Assembly (NCBI GenBank): GCA_910579545.1 | Contig: CAJTVI010000001.1 | Span: 124,001 to 188,000, forward strand | Length of the DNA: 64,000 nucleotides | DNA from: an uncultured Oscillospiraceae bacterium | GTDB taxonomy: Bacteria; Bacillota; Clostridia; Oscillospirales; Ruminococcaceae | Reading direction: 5' to 3' | In this document: positions 25,683 through 34,330 of the stretch, one piece after another | How the letters are laid out: every line of letters begins with the position of its first letter | Numbering within the stretch: the stretch's first letter is position 1 | Notes under the pieces: model-generated | Database searches by the model: none | Seen by the model: only the letters and a program-made list of their open reading frames with translations | What the model was told of the DNA's origin: nothing | Program-made: the position numbers and the translations under genes

Positions 25683-26021
25683 TTAGCCCGGAGGCCAGGC
25701 AAGGCTGCGCTTTGCCAGCACATGGAAGTGCAGGTGCCCCACGCTTTGGCCGCCGTCGCTGCCCACATTGGTTACCACGCGGTAGCCGTTTTCGCAGCCC
25801 TGCTCGGCGCACAGCCGGGCGATCACGGCGTACACGTGCCCCACCAGCGCGGCGTCGGCCTCAGTAAGCGCCGCGGCCGAATCGATGTGCTGTTTGGGGA
25901 TCACCAAAAAATGCAGCGGGGCCTGCGGGTCAATGTCGTAAAAGGCCAGCAGGGTGTCGTCCTCATACAGCTTGGTCGAGGGGATCTCGCCCGCGGCGAT
26001 CTTGCAAAACAGGCAGTCCAT
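25683..26021 (-). CDS. HIT family nucleotide hydrolase
   Basis: 112 aa from ATG 26021 (MDCLFCKIAAGEIPS, the classic start); AAGGAGG lies 11 nt upstream. The histidine triad HLHFHV is at about residues 98-103, and LLAFYDIDPQAPLHFLVIPKQHI is conserved. HIT/Hint-type proteins hydrolyse AMP-linked substrates such as adenosine phosphoramidates. The N-terminal CxxC may bind zinc. It lies after alaS with a hairpin in between. The physiological role is unknown. Confidence 0.93.
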   Translation of the reverse strand: MDCLFCKIAAGEIPSTKLYEDDTLLAFYDIDPQAPLHFLVIPKQHIDSAAALTEADAALVGHVYAVIARLCAEQGCENGYRVVTNVGSDGGQSVGHLHFHVLAKRSLAWPPG

Positions 26022-26055
26022 CGGTTGCATTCCCTCCTTTTTTATGGCTGCATCC

Positions 26056-26089
26056 CCCGGCAAAAGGGCAATATGCCCCCTTTGCCGGG
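26056..26089. terminator. hairpin between alaS and the HIT gene
   Basis: CCCGGCAAAAGGGCA pairs with the complementary sequence ending at 26089 around a short loop. On the minus strand (alaS direction) no T tract follows, so it could attenuate or stabilise alaS mRNA rather than fully terminate. Confidence 0.4.
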
Positions 26090-26097
26090 CGACGCTT

Positions 26098-28761
26098 TTA
26101 TTGCAGCAGTTCCCGCACGATGCCGGGCACCGCCGCCAAAGCCTCGTCCACCTTGGTGGTATCCTTTACGCCGGCCATGGCAAAGTCCGGCTTGCCGCCG
26201 CCGTTGCCGCCGGCCACCATGGCCACCTGCTTGACCAGCTGGCCGGCCTTTACCCCGCGGGCCAGGGCCATCTTGCCGCAGGAGGCCGCAAGGCTCACCT
26301 TGCCCTCGTTTTCGCCCGCCAGCACGGCCACCACGTCCGGGGCCTTGTCGCGGATCTTTTCGGCCATGCTGCGCAGCGCGTCCGGCCCGGTGCCCGAGAA
26401 GAAGGCGGTGAGCACCCGCAGGTCCTCCACCTCGGCCGCGCCCTCAAACAGGCCGTCGATCTTGCCGGCCGCCAGGGTCGCCTTGGCCTCCTCCAGTTCC
26501 TTGGTCAGGCTCTTGAGCTCGCCGGCCATGGCCGCCGCGCGCAGGGGCAGGTCCTTGAGGCTGCCCACCTTGAGCGCCGCGGCGGTGTTGTGCAGCATCT
26601 CGGTGCGCTCGTCCAGCAGGCGCAGCACACCCATGCCGGTGGTGCCCTCGATGCGGCGGATGCCGGCGGCCACGCTGCTCTCGCTGAGGATCTTAAAGCA
26701 GCCCACCTGGGCGGTGTTGGCAACATGGGTGCCGCCGCAGAACTCGGTGGACCAGCCATTGATGTCCACCACCCGCACGATCTCGCCGTATTTTTCGCCA
26801 AACAGGGCCATGGCCCCCATCTTTTTGGCCTCGGCCAGCGGCATATTGTTTACCGTAACCTCCAGCGCCTCAAAAATCTTCTGGTTTACAATGTGCTCCA
26901 CAAGGGCCAGCTCCTCGGGGGTCACCGCGCTGAAATGGGTAAAGTCGAACCGCACCCGCTCGTCGTCCTCATACGAGCCGGCCTGGTGCACATGCCCGCC
27001 CAGCACCTCGCGCAGGGCGCGCTGCAAAAGGTGGGCGGCGGTGTGGTTGCGGGCAATGGCGCTGCGCCGGCCCTTGTCCACCCGGGCGGTAAGCTGCTGG
27101 CCCACCTGCACCATGCCGCTTTCCAATACGCAGGTGTGCACAAAATAACCCTTGGGCGTTTTTTTGACCGCCTTGACCGTGAGTTTGGTATCCCCCGAAA
27201 GGAGCACGCCGGTGTCGGTGACCTGGCCGCCCATCTCGGCGTAGAAGGGGGTGTGGTCCAGCACCACCAGCACCCCGTCCTTGGCACCGTCGTCGGTGGA
27301 GATGGCGTCCAGCAGCTCCTCCTCGTCCGAGAGGGCCTGCACCACGGCGGTATCCTCTAAGGTGTCGTAGCCGGTAAAGCGGGTGGGCTCGGCCTCCAGT
27401 TCGCTGAACAGGTCGGTGCTCCAGCCCGAAATATCGCGGGAGAGCCGGTCCTTGCGGGCCTTCTCCTTCTGCTTTGCCATCTCGCGGCGGAAATCCTCCT
27501 CGTCCACGTCGATGCCGGCCTCCCCGGCGATCTCGCGGGTGAGGTCCAGCGGGAAGCCGAAGGTATCGTTGAGTTTGAAGGCATCGAGGCCCGAGAGGAT
27601 CTTGCGCTTGCCGGCCACCGCCGTACGCTCGATGGCGTCCAGCAGGTTATTGAGGATGTTCATGCCCTGGTCGATGGTCTTATAGAACCGCTCCTCCTCG
27701 GTGCCGATCACCTTTTTGATGTAATCGGCGTGCTCCTCCAGTTCGGGGTAGCCGGCCTTGTTCTCCCGGATGACCGTTTCGACCAGTTCGGTGAGGAAGG
27801 GCCGGGTGATGCCCAGCATCCGCCCGTGGCGAGCGGCCCGGCGCAAAAGGCGGCGCAGCACATAGCCGCGGCCCTCGTTGGAGGGCAGGATGCCGTCGCT
27901 GACCATAAAGGTGGTGGAGCGGATGTGGTCGGTGATGACCCGGATCGAGATGTCGGTCTTTTCGTCCTGGCCGTAGGCCTTGCCGCTGATGCGCTCGACA
28001 TGGTGCAGGATCGCCTGCACCGTGTCCACCTCAAAGAGGTTGCCCACACCCTGCATCACGCAGGCCAGCCGCTCAAGGCCCATGCCGGTGTCGATGTTGG
28101 GCTTTTCCAGCAGGGTGTACTGGCCCTTGCCGTCCGAATCGAACTGGCTGAACACCAAGTTCCAGACCTCCATATACCGGTCGCAGTCGCAGCCCACCTT
28201 GCAGTCCGGCTTGCCGCAGCCGTGCTCGGGGCCGCGGTCAAAGTAGATCTCGCTGCAGGGGCCGCAGGGGCCGGAGCCGTGCTCCCAGAAGTTATCCTCC
28301 TTGCCAAAGCGGACCATGTGGTCCTCGGGGATGCCCACCTGCTTGGTCCAGATGTCCCAGGCCTCGTCGTCCTCCTCGTACACCGAGATGTACAGCAGCT
28401 CGGCCGGGATCTCGACCACCTTGGTCAAAAACTCCCAGGCCCAGGCGATGGCCTCGGGCTTGAAGTAATCCTGAAAGCTGAAGTTGCCCAGCATCTCAAA
28501 ATAGGTGCCGTGCCGCGCGGTGATGCCCACCCGCTCGATATCCGGGGTGCGGATGCACTTCTGGCAGGTGGTCACCCGGTGGCGGGGCGGCTCCTCCTGG
28601 CCCAAGAACCACTTTTTCATGGGGGCCATGCCGCTGTTGATCAGCAAAAGGCTGTTGTCGTTTTTGGGCACCAGCGGAAAGCTGTCCAGCCGCAGGTGGC
28701 CCTTTCCCTCAAAAAAGCTCAGGTATTTTTCGCGCAGTTCGTTCAGTCCGGTCCATTGCAT
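26098..28761 (-). CDS. alaS: alanine--tRNA ligase
   Basis: 887 aa, full length. Class II motifs are in the N-terminal catalytic domain (LINSGMAPMKKWFLG; RTPDIERVGITARHGTYFEMLGNFSF; GMGLERLACVMQG). The editing domain carries the zinc-binding HTAAHLL (about residue 565) and CGGTHV (about 665), and a C-terminal C-Ala domain is present (GGNGGGKPDFAMAG). The enzyme charges tRNA-Ala and clears mischarged Ser/Gly. It is controlled by a T-box leader at 28797-29092 with a strong sigma-A promoter. Confidence 0.98.
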   Translation of the reverse strand: MQWTGLNELREKYLSFFEGKGHLRLDSFPLVPKNDNSLLLINSGMAPMKKWFLGQEEPPRHRVTTCQKCIRTPDIERVGITARHGTYFEMLGNFSFQDYFKPEAIAWAWEFLTKVVEIPAELLYISVYEEDDEAWDIWTKQVGIPEDHMVRFGKEDNFWEHGSGPCGPCSEIYFDRGPEHGCGKPDCKVGCDCDRYMEVWNLVFSQFDSDGKGQYTLLEKPNIDTGMGLERLACVMQGVGNLFEVDTVQAILHHVERISGKAYGQDEKTDISIRVITDHIRSTTFMVSDGILPSNEGRGYVLRRLLRRAARHGRMLGITRPFLTELVETVIRENKAGYPELEEHADYIKKVIGTEEERFYKTIDQGMNILNNLLDAIERTAVAGKRKILSGLDAFKLNDTFGFPLDLTREIAGEAGIDVDEEDFRREMAKQKEKARKDRLSRDISGWSTDLFSELEAEPTRFTGYDTLEDTAVVQALSDEEELLDAISTDDGAKDGVLVVLDHTPFYAEMGGQVTDTGVLLSGDTKLTVKAVKKTPKGYFVHTCVLESGMVQVGQQLTARVDKGRRSAIARNHTAAHLLQRALREVLGGHVHQAGSYEDDERVRFDFTHFSAVTPEELALVEHIVNQKIFEALEVTVNNMPLAEAKKMGAMALFGEKYGEIVRVVDINGWSTEFCGGTHVANTAQVGCFKILSESSVAAGIRRIEGTTGMGVLRLLDERTEMLHNTAAALKVGSLKDLPLRAAAMAGELKSLTKELEEAKATLAAGKIDGLFEGAAEVEDLRVLTAFFSGTGPDALRSMAEKIRDKAPDVVAVLAGENEGKVSLAASCGKMALARGVKAGQLVKQVAMVAGGNGGGKPDFAMAGVKDTTKVDEALAAVPGIVRELLQ

Positions 28762-28796
28762 TGTCTTCTCTACCCCATTCTGTTTGGTATTCGGTC

Positions 28797-29092
28797 AAAA
28801 AAAGAATAGCCCTCGCCCCCAAAACAGGGACGAAGGCGCGGACGCTCCGTGGTACCACCCAGGTTGCAGCGCACCGCCTTGCAGGCGCCCCCAAAAATGG
28901 GGCGCGCAGGCAAAAAGGCCCGCTGCCGCTTTTGCCGCGTTAACGCCGCGCTGCGCCCCGCTCTCGCGGGGAGGCTCAAGGGTGGCTGCCGGCTGCCGGC
29001 GAAAAGGAGTTTTCCAGCGCGCGAACTCCCTCTCTGTTTTCGCTTTGCAGAACCGTTGGCCCTGTCACTGCCCATAATGGCCTTATTAAGAC
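28797..29092 (-). ncRNA. T-box riboswitch leader of alaS
   Basis: The transcribed strand contains the conserved T-box core AACCTGGGTGGTACCACGGAG (partly at 28859-28851). It is followed by an intrinsic terminator whose stem, GCCTTCGTCCC with GGGGGCGAGGGC, lies at 28837-28809, with a T run at 28803-28797. The upstream ~200 nt hold the GAGAGGGAG/CTCC Stem I region and other helices. Such leaders sense uncharged tRNA; alanine is inferred from the gene, since I did not assign the specifier codon with certainty. Confidence 0.88.
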
Positions 29093-29098
29093 ATTTTG

Positions 29099-29127
29099 AT
29101 TATAGCTTTTGTGGATTTCCTTGTCAA
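29099..29127 (-). promoter_or_regulatory. sigma-A promoter of T-box-alaS
   Basis: Minus strand TTGACA (29127-29122), 17-nt spacer, TATAAT (29104-29099): a consensus promoter. The start is near 29092. Confidence 0.9.
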
Positions 29128-29195
29128 CCCATTTTGGGGCAAAAAAGGGCGTTTAAGGCCGGCTTTTGAGGCATCCGGGCCGGGCGGGCGGCGGC

Positions 29196-30815
29196 TTACC
29201 CGGCCCCGGCCGGCGGCGGCTCAAGGTAGGCCAGGGCGTTTGCCACCTGCGCAAAGATCGCGGCCGAGCTCACCCGCGGCTCGGCCACCCCATCCTGAAG
29301 CACCACGATGGTATAGCGCGGGTTTTCGGCGGGGTAAAAGCCGGCAAACCAGTAGTTCATCAGTTCATTGCCGGCGGCGTCCAGCTGGCCGGTCTGGGCC
29401 GTGCCGGTCTTGCCGCCGGCGCCCCCTTGGGTGGGGCGGGCCTCCTGCCCAATGCCCTCCTCCACCACCCCAACCAGCATCTGCCGCAGGGTTTTGGCCG
29501 TGTTTGCGCTCACCGCCCGGCGGCTTTGGGGCTGGTAGTAATCCTCCAAAAGCCGGCCGGTGCCCTCCTCCACGATCCCCTCCACAAAGCTTGGGGTGGT
29601 GTAAACGCCGTCCTGCGCAATGGCGTTGTAAAGCGCGGCCACCTGCACCGGGGTGGCCAGCAGTTCGCCCTGGCCAAAACTCACGCTGGCCAGCTGGCCC
29701 AGGTCCCGCAGGGCCTCGGCGCCGGGCAGGCTGCCCGCCGCGCTTTTCAGGCCGCGGGCGAGGTAAAGCGGCTGCCCAAACCCAAAAATGCCCGCGGTTT
29801 TGGCAATTTGGCCGCCGCCCATCTGCAGGCCAAGCTCGATAAAATAGCAGTTGCAGCTTTCTTCCAGCGCGTCCTGCAAACCCAGCCTGCCGTGGGCGAT
29901 GCCCTTGGCGCAGCGGTACACATGGTCGTTAAGCTGCAAATACCCTTTGCACTCGGTGCAAAACCAGCCCATCCCCTTTTCCAGCGCGGCGGCCGCCAGC
30001 ACCGGCTTAAACACCGAACCCACGTTGAACTGGCAGAGCGGCCGGTTCAAAAAGGAGGTGTCGTCCGCCTCGATGCTTTTTTGCAGGTCGGCGGGGTCAA
30101 ATTCCGGCATGCTCACGCTGGCGCGCACCTTGGCGCTGCCGCATTCCAGCACCAAAATGCAGCCCCGGACCATCTGCCGCTGCGCCGCCCCCTCGCAGAT
30201 GCGCTGGATGCGTTCATCGAGGGTCAGGCGGATGCCCTTTGCGCTCCCATCCGCCGGGGTGTAGCGCGGGCTCTGCCCCGCCAGCAGCCGGCCCTGCGCG
30301 GTGGTGATGCACTGCACATAGCTGCTGCTGCGCGCGCCGGCCAGCACATCCTCAAAGGCCAGTTCCAGCCCAGCCACCCCGCTGCCCTCGCCGTCCAGAT
30401 AGCCCAGCAGGTGCGGCGCAATGGGGTTGGGCAGGTACCGCCTGGGCGCGGAGTAGGTGTAGACGCCCTCGTTTGTCAGGTCCCCGTCCACCTCGATCAA
30501 AAAGGGGGCGGCGGCGTTGCGCCTTTGGTACAAAAGGCTCTGCCCCGCATACGAAACATGCTCAAACAGCCGGGTATAGCTGCTCTCGCCCGGCACCGAA
30601 AGGGCGTAGTACCGCTGTTCATAGCCGGTGAGCGGGATGCCGTTTGTGTCGTAAATGCCGCCGCGCCCGGCCTGCAGCGGCAGGGTGGTAATGGTTTGCG
30701 CCTGGGCCGTGCCGGCGTATTCCTTGTTGCCGGCAACCAGATAAAGCCGGCCCAGCACCACCGCAAACAGCAGCAGCATGGACGCATAGACCGCGATCAG
30801 GCGTTTGGGGGTCAC
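29196..30815 (-). CDS. class B penicillin-binding protein (peptidoglycan D,D-transpeptidase)
   Basis: 539 aa from GTG 30815 (AAGGAGG about 10 nt upstream). An N-terminal signal anchor (about residues 5-28) is followed by a short PBP dimerisation domain (RGGIYDTNGIPLTG) and the transpeptidase domain. Catalytic motifs are SVFK (about residue 267), SCN in DALEESCNCYF and KTG in GGKTGTAQTG. These enzymes cross-link peptidoglycan. There is no PASTA domain and the pedestal is short, so it looks more like the sporulation/cell-shape type (SpoVD or PBP2-like) than vegetative FtsI; the subtype is unresolved. No partner such as ftsL is adjacent. Confidence 0.9.
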   Translation of the reverse strand: MTPKRLIAVYASMLLLFAVVLGRLYLVAGNKEYAGTAQAQTITTLPLQAGRGGIYDTNGIPLTGYEQRYYALSVPGESSYTRLFEHVSYAGQSLLYQRRNAAAPFLIEVDGDLTNEGVYTYSAPRRYLPNPIAPHLLGYLDGEGSGVAGLELAFEDVLAGARSSSYVQCITTAQGRLLAGQSPRYTPADGSAKGIRLTLDERIQRICEGAAQRQMVRGCILVLECGSAKVRASVSMPEFDPADLQKSIEADDTSFLNRPLCQFNVGSVFKPVLAAAALEKGMGWFCTECKGYLQLNDHVYRCAKGIAHGRLGLQDALEESCNCYFIELGLQMGGGQIAKTAGIFGFGQPLYLARGLKSAAGSLPGAEALRDLGQLASVSFGQGELLATPVQVAALYNAIAQDGVYTTPSFVEGIVEEGTGRLLEDYYQPQSRRAVSANTAKTLRQMLVGVVEEGIGQEARPTQGGAGGKTGTAQTGQLDAAGNELMNYWFAGFYPAENPRYTIVVLQDGVAEPRVSSAAIFAQVANALAYLEPPPAGAG

Positions 30816-30939
30816 CCGGGCATCCCTCCTTTTTTTGGGGCGGGAGCCGTTTTGCCCGCGCTTTGGGTGCGGCGGCCCCTCCCTGCATTAGTTTGGCTTT
30901 TGGCGGCGGCTTTAATCCGCGCCGGCGGGGTTTGCCCCC

Positions 30940-30968
30940 TTGACAAGCCCTCGTTTGGGGTATATTAT
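30940..30968 (+). promoter_or_regulatory. sigma-A promoter of the marR-tauE operon
   Basis: TTGACA (30940-30945), 17-nt spacer, TATTAT (30963-30968). The predicted start falls in a palindrome that could be the repressor site. Confidence 0.82.
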
Positions 30969-30983
30969 GTTCGCAAAAGAACA
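30968..30983. promoter_or_regulatory. palindromic operator candidate at the marR promoter
   Basis: TGTTC, 6-nt spacer, GAACA, directly adjoining the -10 and covering the expected start site. This position and size fit autoregulation by the MarR protein encoded 67 nt downstream. Confidence 0.5.
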
Positions 30984-31049
30984 AACCGGGCGGCGGATGC
31001 GCGATGCAGCTGCAAATTGGGTTTCCGCTGCGGGATCGGAGGTACGGGT

Positions 31050-31535
31050 ATGCTCCCAGCGATTTTTGTGCGTTCCCGGGGCCTGAGCAAGCTGTATAAC
31101 CGGCTGTTTGCGCCGCTGCTTGCCAAGTATGGGCTGGCCCAGACCGAGGCGGACATTCTTTTGTTCCTGGCCAACAACCCCGAATACGACACCGCCCACG
31201 ACATTGTGGAACAGCGGCATCTGGCAAAATCCCACATTTCGGCGGGGGTGGAGGTGCTGGCGGCCCACGGCTTGCTGGAGCGCTGCCAGCGCGAGGGCAA
31301 CCGCAAGACCATCCACCTGCACCTGACCGAGGCCGCGGCCCCCATCATCAAGGAGGGGCGCAGCCTGCAAAGGCGGTACGGCCGGCTGCTGTTTGCCGGG
31401 CTGAGCAGCGAGGAAGTGCGCCAGCTGATGCGGCTGCTGGACCGTGTGGCCCAAAATGTGGACGCCGCGCTGGAGCAGGACGGCATGCCGCTGCCGCCCG
31501 CCGCGGGAAAGGACAAGCCATGTACAAATTTGTAA
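31050..31535 (+). CDS. MarR family transcriptional regulator
   Basis: 161 aa from ATG 31050, GGAGG 7 nt upstream. A winged helix-turn-helix core is flanked by dimerisation helices: LAQTEADILLFLANNPEYDTAHDIVEQRHLAKSHISAGVEVLAAHGLLERCQREGNRK (about residues 30-88), with the wing at EGNRKTIHLHLTE. It overlaps the TauE-like exporter gene by 16 nt, so it probably regulates that transporter and itself. The ligand is unknown. Confidence 0.9.
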   Translation: MLPAIFVRSRGLSKLYNRLFAPLLAKYGLAQTEADILLFLANNPEYDTAHDIVEQRHLAKSHISAGVEVLAAHGLLERCQREGNRKTIHLHLTEAAAPIIKEGRSLQRRYGRLLFAGLSSEEVRQLMRLLDRVAQNVDAALEQDGMPLPPAAGKDKPCTNL

Positions 31536-32287
31536 TCTGCTTTATTGCCGGGCTGGGGGCGGGGCTTGGCACCGGCTTTGCCGGCATGAGCGCGGCGGCC
31601 GTGATCACCCCCATGCTGGTGACCTTTTTGCAGATGGAGCCCTATCAGGCGGTGGGCATCGCGCTGGCAAGCGACGTGCTGGCCAGCGCGGTTTCGGCCT
31701 ACACCTACGGCAAAAACAAAAACCTGGACATCCGCAACGGGCTGGTGATGATGGGTTCGGTGCTGGTGTTTACCTTGGTGGGCAGCTGGGTGTCCAGCCT
31801 GGTGCCCTCCAGCACCATGGGCAGCTTTTCGGTGTTTATGACCCTGCTGCTGGGCGTCAAATTTATCGTAAAGCCGGTCATGACCACCAAGGAGGCCATG
31901 AGCTCGGTGTCGGCCGGCAAGCGGTTTGTCCAGTCGGTGGTGTGCGGGATGATGATCGGCTTTATCTGCGGCTTTGTGGGCGCGGGCGGCGGCATGATGA
32001 TGCTGCTGATCCTCACCTCGGTGCTGGGGTACGAACTCAAAACCGCCGTGGGCACCAGCGTGTTCATCATGGCCTTTACCGCCCTTACCGGCGCCTTGAG
32101 CCACTTTGCCATTGGCGGCGTGGCCGACTGGGCGGCCCTGGCCTTCTGCGTTGGCTCCACCCTGCTCTGGGCCCGCATCGCCGCCCGCTTTGCCAACAAG
32201 AGCACCCCCGCCGTGCTCAACCGGGCCACCGGCGCGGTGCTGGTGGCGCTGGGGGTCGTGATCCTGAGCGTCAACTACCTGACCTGA
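31520..32287 (+). CDS. TauE/SafE family (DUF81) membrane exporter
   Basis: 255 aa, about eight helices. Typical features are the N-terminal GLGAGLGTGFAGMSAAAVITPML and the internal repeat half GFICGFVGAGGGMMMLLIL (about residue 150), followed by GTSVFIMAFTALTGALSHF. The family moves sulfite, sulfonates or related organic anions; the substrate is not predictable. It is co-transcribed with a MarR regulator and closed by a strong terminator. No sulfur metabolism genes are nearby. Confidence 0.88.
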   Translation: MYKFVICFIAGLGAGLGTGFAGMSAAAVITPMLVTFLQMEPYQAVGIALASDVLASAVSAYTYGKNKNLDIRNGLVMMGSVLVFTLVGSWVSSLVPSSTMGSFSVFMTLLLGVKFIVKPVMTTKEAMSSVSAGKRFVQSVVCGMMIGFICGFVGAGGGMMMLLILTSVLGYELKTAVGTSVFIMAFTALTGALSHFAIGGVADWAALAFCVGSTLLWARIAARFANKSTPAVLNRATGAVLVALGVVILSVNYLT

Positions 32288-32390
32288 AGGCCCTGATAAA
32301 GGATAACTGGCCCTTTGCCAAGCGATGCTTGCCAAGGCTGCAAGGCCGGTTTGGGCCGGGATACAGGGGTTGCTTTTTTACCGCAAGAAA

Positions 32391-32435
32391 GAACTGCCGC
32401 TCCGGTGGGGTACTCCCCTGCCGGAGCGGCAGTTC
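32391..32435. terminator. bidirectional terminator between tauE-like gene and pckA
   Basis: 15-bp perfect stem (GAACTGCCGCTCCGG and its complement) around a CCCC/GGGG-containing loop. CTTATATTTT follows on the plus strand and TTTCTT on the minus strand. Confidence 0.85.
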
Positions 32436-32470
32436 CTTATATTTTATGCTGTTTTATGCCCGCAGGAAAC

Positions 32471-34075
32471 TCAGATCTGGGGGCCGGCGGCAACGAGGGC
32501 CTTGCCGGCTTCGTTGCTCTCGTACTTGGCAAAGTTCTTGATAAAGCGGCCGGCCAGGTCCTTGGCCTTGGTCTCCCACTCGGCGGCATCCGCATAGGTG
32601 TCGCGCGGGTCGAGGATCTTGGGGTCAACGCCGGGCAGTTCGGTGGGGACCTCCACATTGAAGTACGGGATCTTCTTGGTGGGGGCGGTGAGGATGGCGC
32701 CGCTCAGGATGGCGTCGATGATGCCGCGGGTGTCCTTGATCGAGATGCGCTTGCCGGTGCCGTTCCAGCCGGTGTTGACCAGGTACGCCTTGGCGCCGCT
32801 GGCCTTCATCCGCTTCACCAGCTCCTGAGCATACTTGGTGGGATGCAGCTCCAGGAAGGCCTGGCCAAAGCAGGCCGAGAAGGTGGGGGTGGGCTCGGTG
32901 ATGCCGCGCTCGGTACCGGCCAGCTTGGCGGTAAAGCCGGAGAGGAAGTAGTACTCGGTCTGCTCCGGGGTGAGGATCGAGACCGGGGGCAGCACGCCAA
33001 AGGCGTCGGCCGACAGGAAGATCACGTCCTTGGCCGCGGGCGCGGAGGACACCGGGCGCACAATCTTTTCGATGTGGTGGATCGGGTAGGAAACGCGGGT
33101 GTTCTCGGTGACGCTCTTGTCGGCAAAGTCGATCTTGCCCTCGGCGTCCAGGGTCACGTTCTCAAGCAGGGCGTCCCGCTTGATGGCGTTGTAGATGTCC
33201 GGCTCGGACTCCTTATCCAGGTTGATGACCTTGGCGTAGCAGCCGCCCTCAAAGTTAAAGATGCCCTTGTCGTCCCAGCCGTGCTCGTCGTCGCCGATCA
33301 AGAGGCGCTTGGGATCGGTGGAAAGGGTGGTCTTGCCGGTGCCGGACAGGCCAAAGAAGATGGCGGTGTTCTGGCCGTTCATGTCGGTATTGGCCGAGCA
33401 GTGCATCGAGGCGATGCCCTTGAGAGGCAGGTAGTAGTTCATCATCGAGAACATGCCCTTTTTCATCTCGCCGCCGTACCAGGTGTTCAGGATGACCTGC
33501 TCACGGCTGGAGATGTTGAAGGCCACGACCGTTTCGCTGTTGAGGCCCAGCTCCTTATAGTTCTCCACCTTGGCCTTGGAGGCGGTGTACACCACAAAGT
33601 CCGGCTCAAAGGTTTCCAGTTCCTCGGCGGTGGGCTTGATGAACATGTTGGCCACAAAATGGGCCTGCCACGCCACCTCCATGATAAACCGGATGGCCAT
33701 GCGGGTATCCTTGTTGGCGCCGCAGAAGGCGTCCATCACAAACAGCCGCTTGCCGGACAGCTGGTTCTGGGCGATCTTTTTCATCTTGGCCCAGACCTCT
33801 TCGCTCATGGGGTGGTTGTCGTTTTTGTATTCGTCGGTGGTCCACCACACGGTGTCCTTGGAGTTCTCGTCCATGACGATGTATTTGTCCTTGGGGGAAC
33901 GGCCCGTGTAGATGCCGGTCATCACGTTGACGGCGCCCAGTTCGCTCACCTGGCCCTTGTCGAAGCCCTCCAGGTCGGCCCGGGTCTCCTCCTTAAACAA
34001 AAAGTCATACGAAGGGTTGTGGACGATCTCGGCCACGTCCGTGATCCCATAGCGGCTCAAATCAATGCTTTTCAT
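32471..34075 (-). CDS. pckA: phosphoenolpyruvate carboxykinase (ATP)
   Basis: 534 aa, full length for the ATP-dependent enzyme. Visible sites are GRSPKDKYIV near residue 58, MHCSANTD, the P-loop GLSGTGKTTLS (about 238-248), kinase-2 region GDDEHGW and NFEGGCYAKVI. It interconverts oxaloacetate and PEP; in fermentative anaerobes it commonly carboxylates PEP to make ATP. It has its own sigma-A promoter with an unusually long leader of about 155 nt and is monocistronic. Confidence 0.98.
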   Translation of the reverse strand: MKSIDLSRYGITDVAEIVHNPSYDFLFKEETRADLEGFDKGQVSELGAVNVMTGIYTGRSPKDKYIVMDENSKDTVWWTTDEYKNDNHPMSEEVWAKMKKIAQNQLSGKRLFVMDAFCGANKDTRMAIRFIMEVAWQAHFVANMFIKPTAEELETFEPDFVVYTASKAKVENYKELGLNSETVVAFNISSREQVILNTWYGGEMKKGMFSMMNYYLPLKGIASMHCSANTDMNGQNTAIFFGLSGTGKTTLSTDPKRLLIGDDEHGWDDKGIFNFEGGCYAKVINLDKESEPDIYNAIKRDALLENVTLDAEGKIDFADKSVTENTRVSYPIHHIEKIVRPVSSAPAAKDVIFLSADAFGVLPPVSILTPEQTEYYFLSGFTAKLAGTERGITEPTPTFSACFGQAFLELHPTKYAQELVKRMKASGAKAYLVNTGWNGTGKRISIKDTRGIIDAILSGAILTAPTKKIPYFNVEVPTELPGVDPKILDPRDTYADAAEWETKAKDLAGRFIKNFAKYESNEAGKALVAAGPQI

Positions 34076-34238
34076 GTTGGATGACCTCTTTCCTTTATAG
34101 AATTGGGGCGTGTGGTTTATTGGGACGTCCCCTTTTTGGCGGCAGGGCCAAAGCCGGCGGGCTTATACCCTTATCCTGCCCATTTTTGCCGGCCTTCGCC
34201 CATCTTCGTTAAAAAGGAAACATTCCCCTTTTTATGAT

Positions 34239-34267
34239 ATTATATAGGGTAAAACTGGTAAAGTCAA
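34239..34267 (-). promoter_or_regulatory. sigma-A promoter of pckA
   Basis: Minus strand TTGACT (34267-34262), 17-nt spacer, TATAAT (34244-34239). The leader from about 34232 to 34076 can fold through GCCGGC/GCCGGC segments, but I recognise no known riboswitch in it. Confidence 0.8.
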
Positions 34268-34330
34268 GCGCGGCGGGCGGGTTTTGCGCCGGGTTTTGGA
34301 ATGCCAAAAACCCGATCCCTGTCAAAAGCT

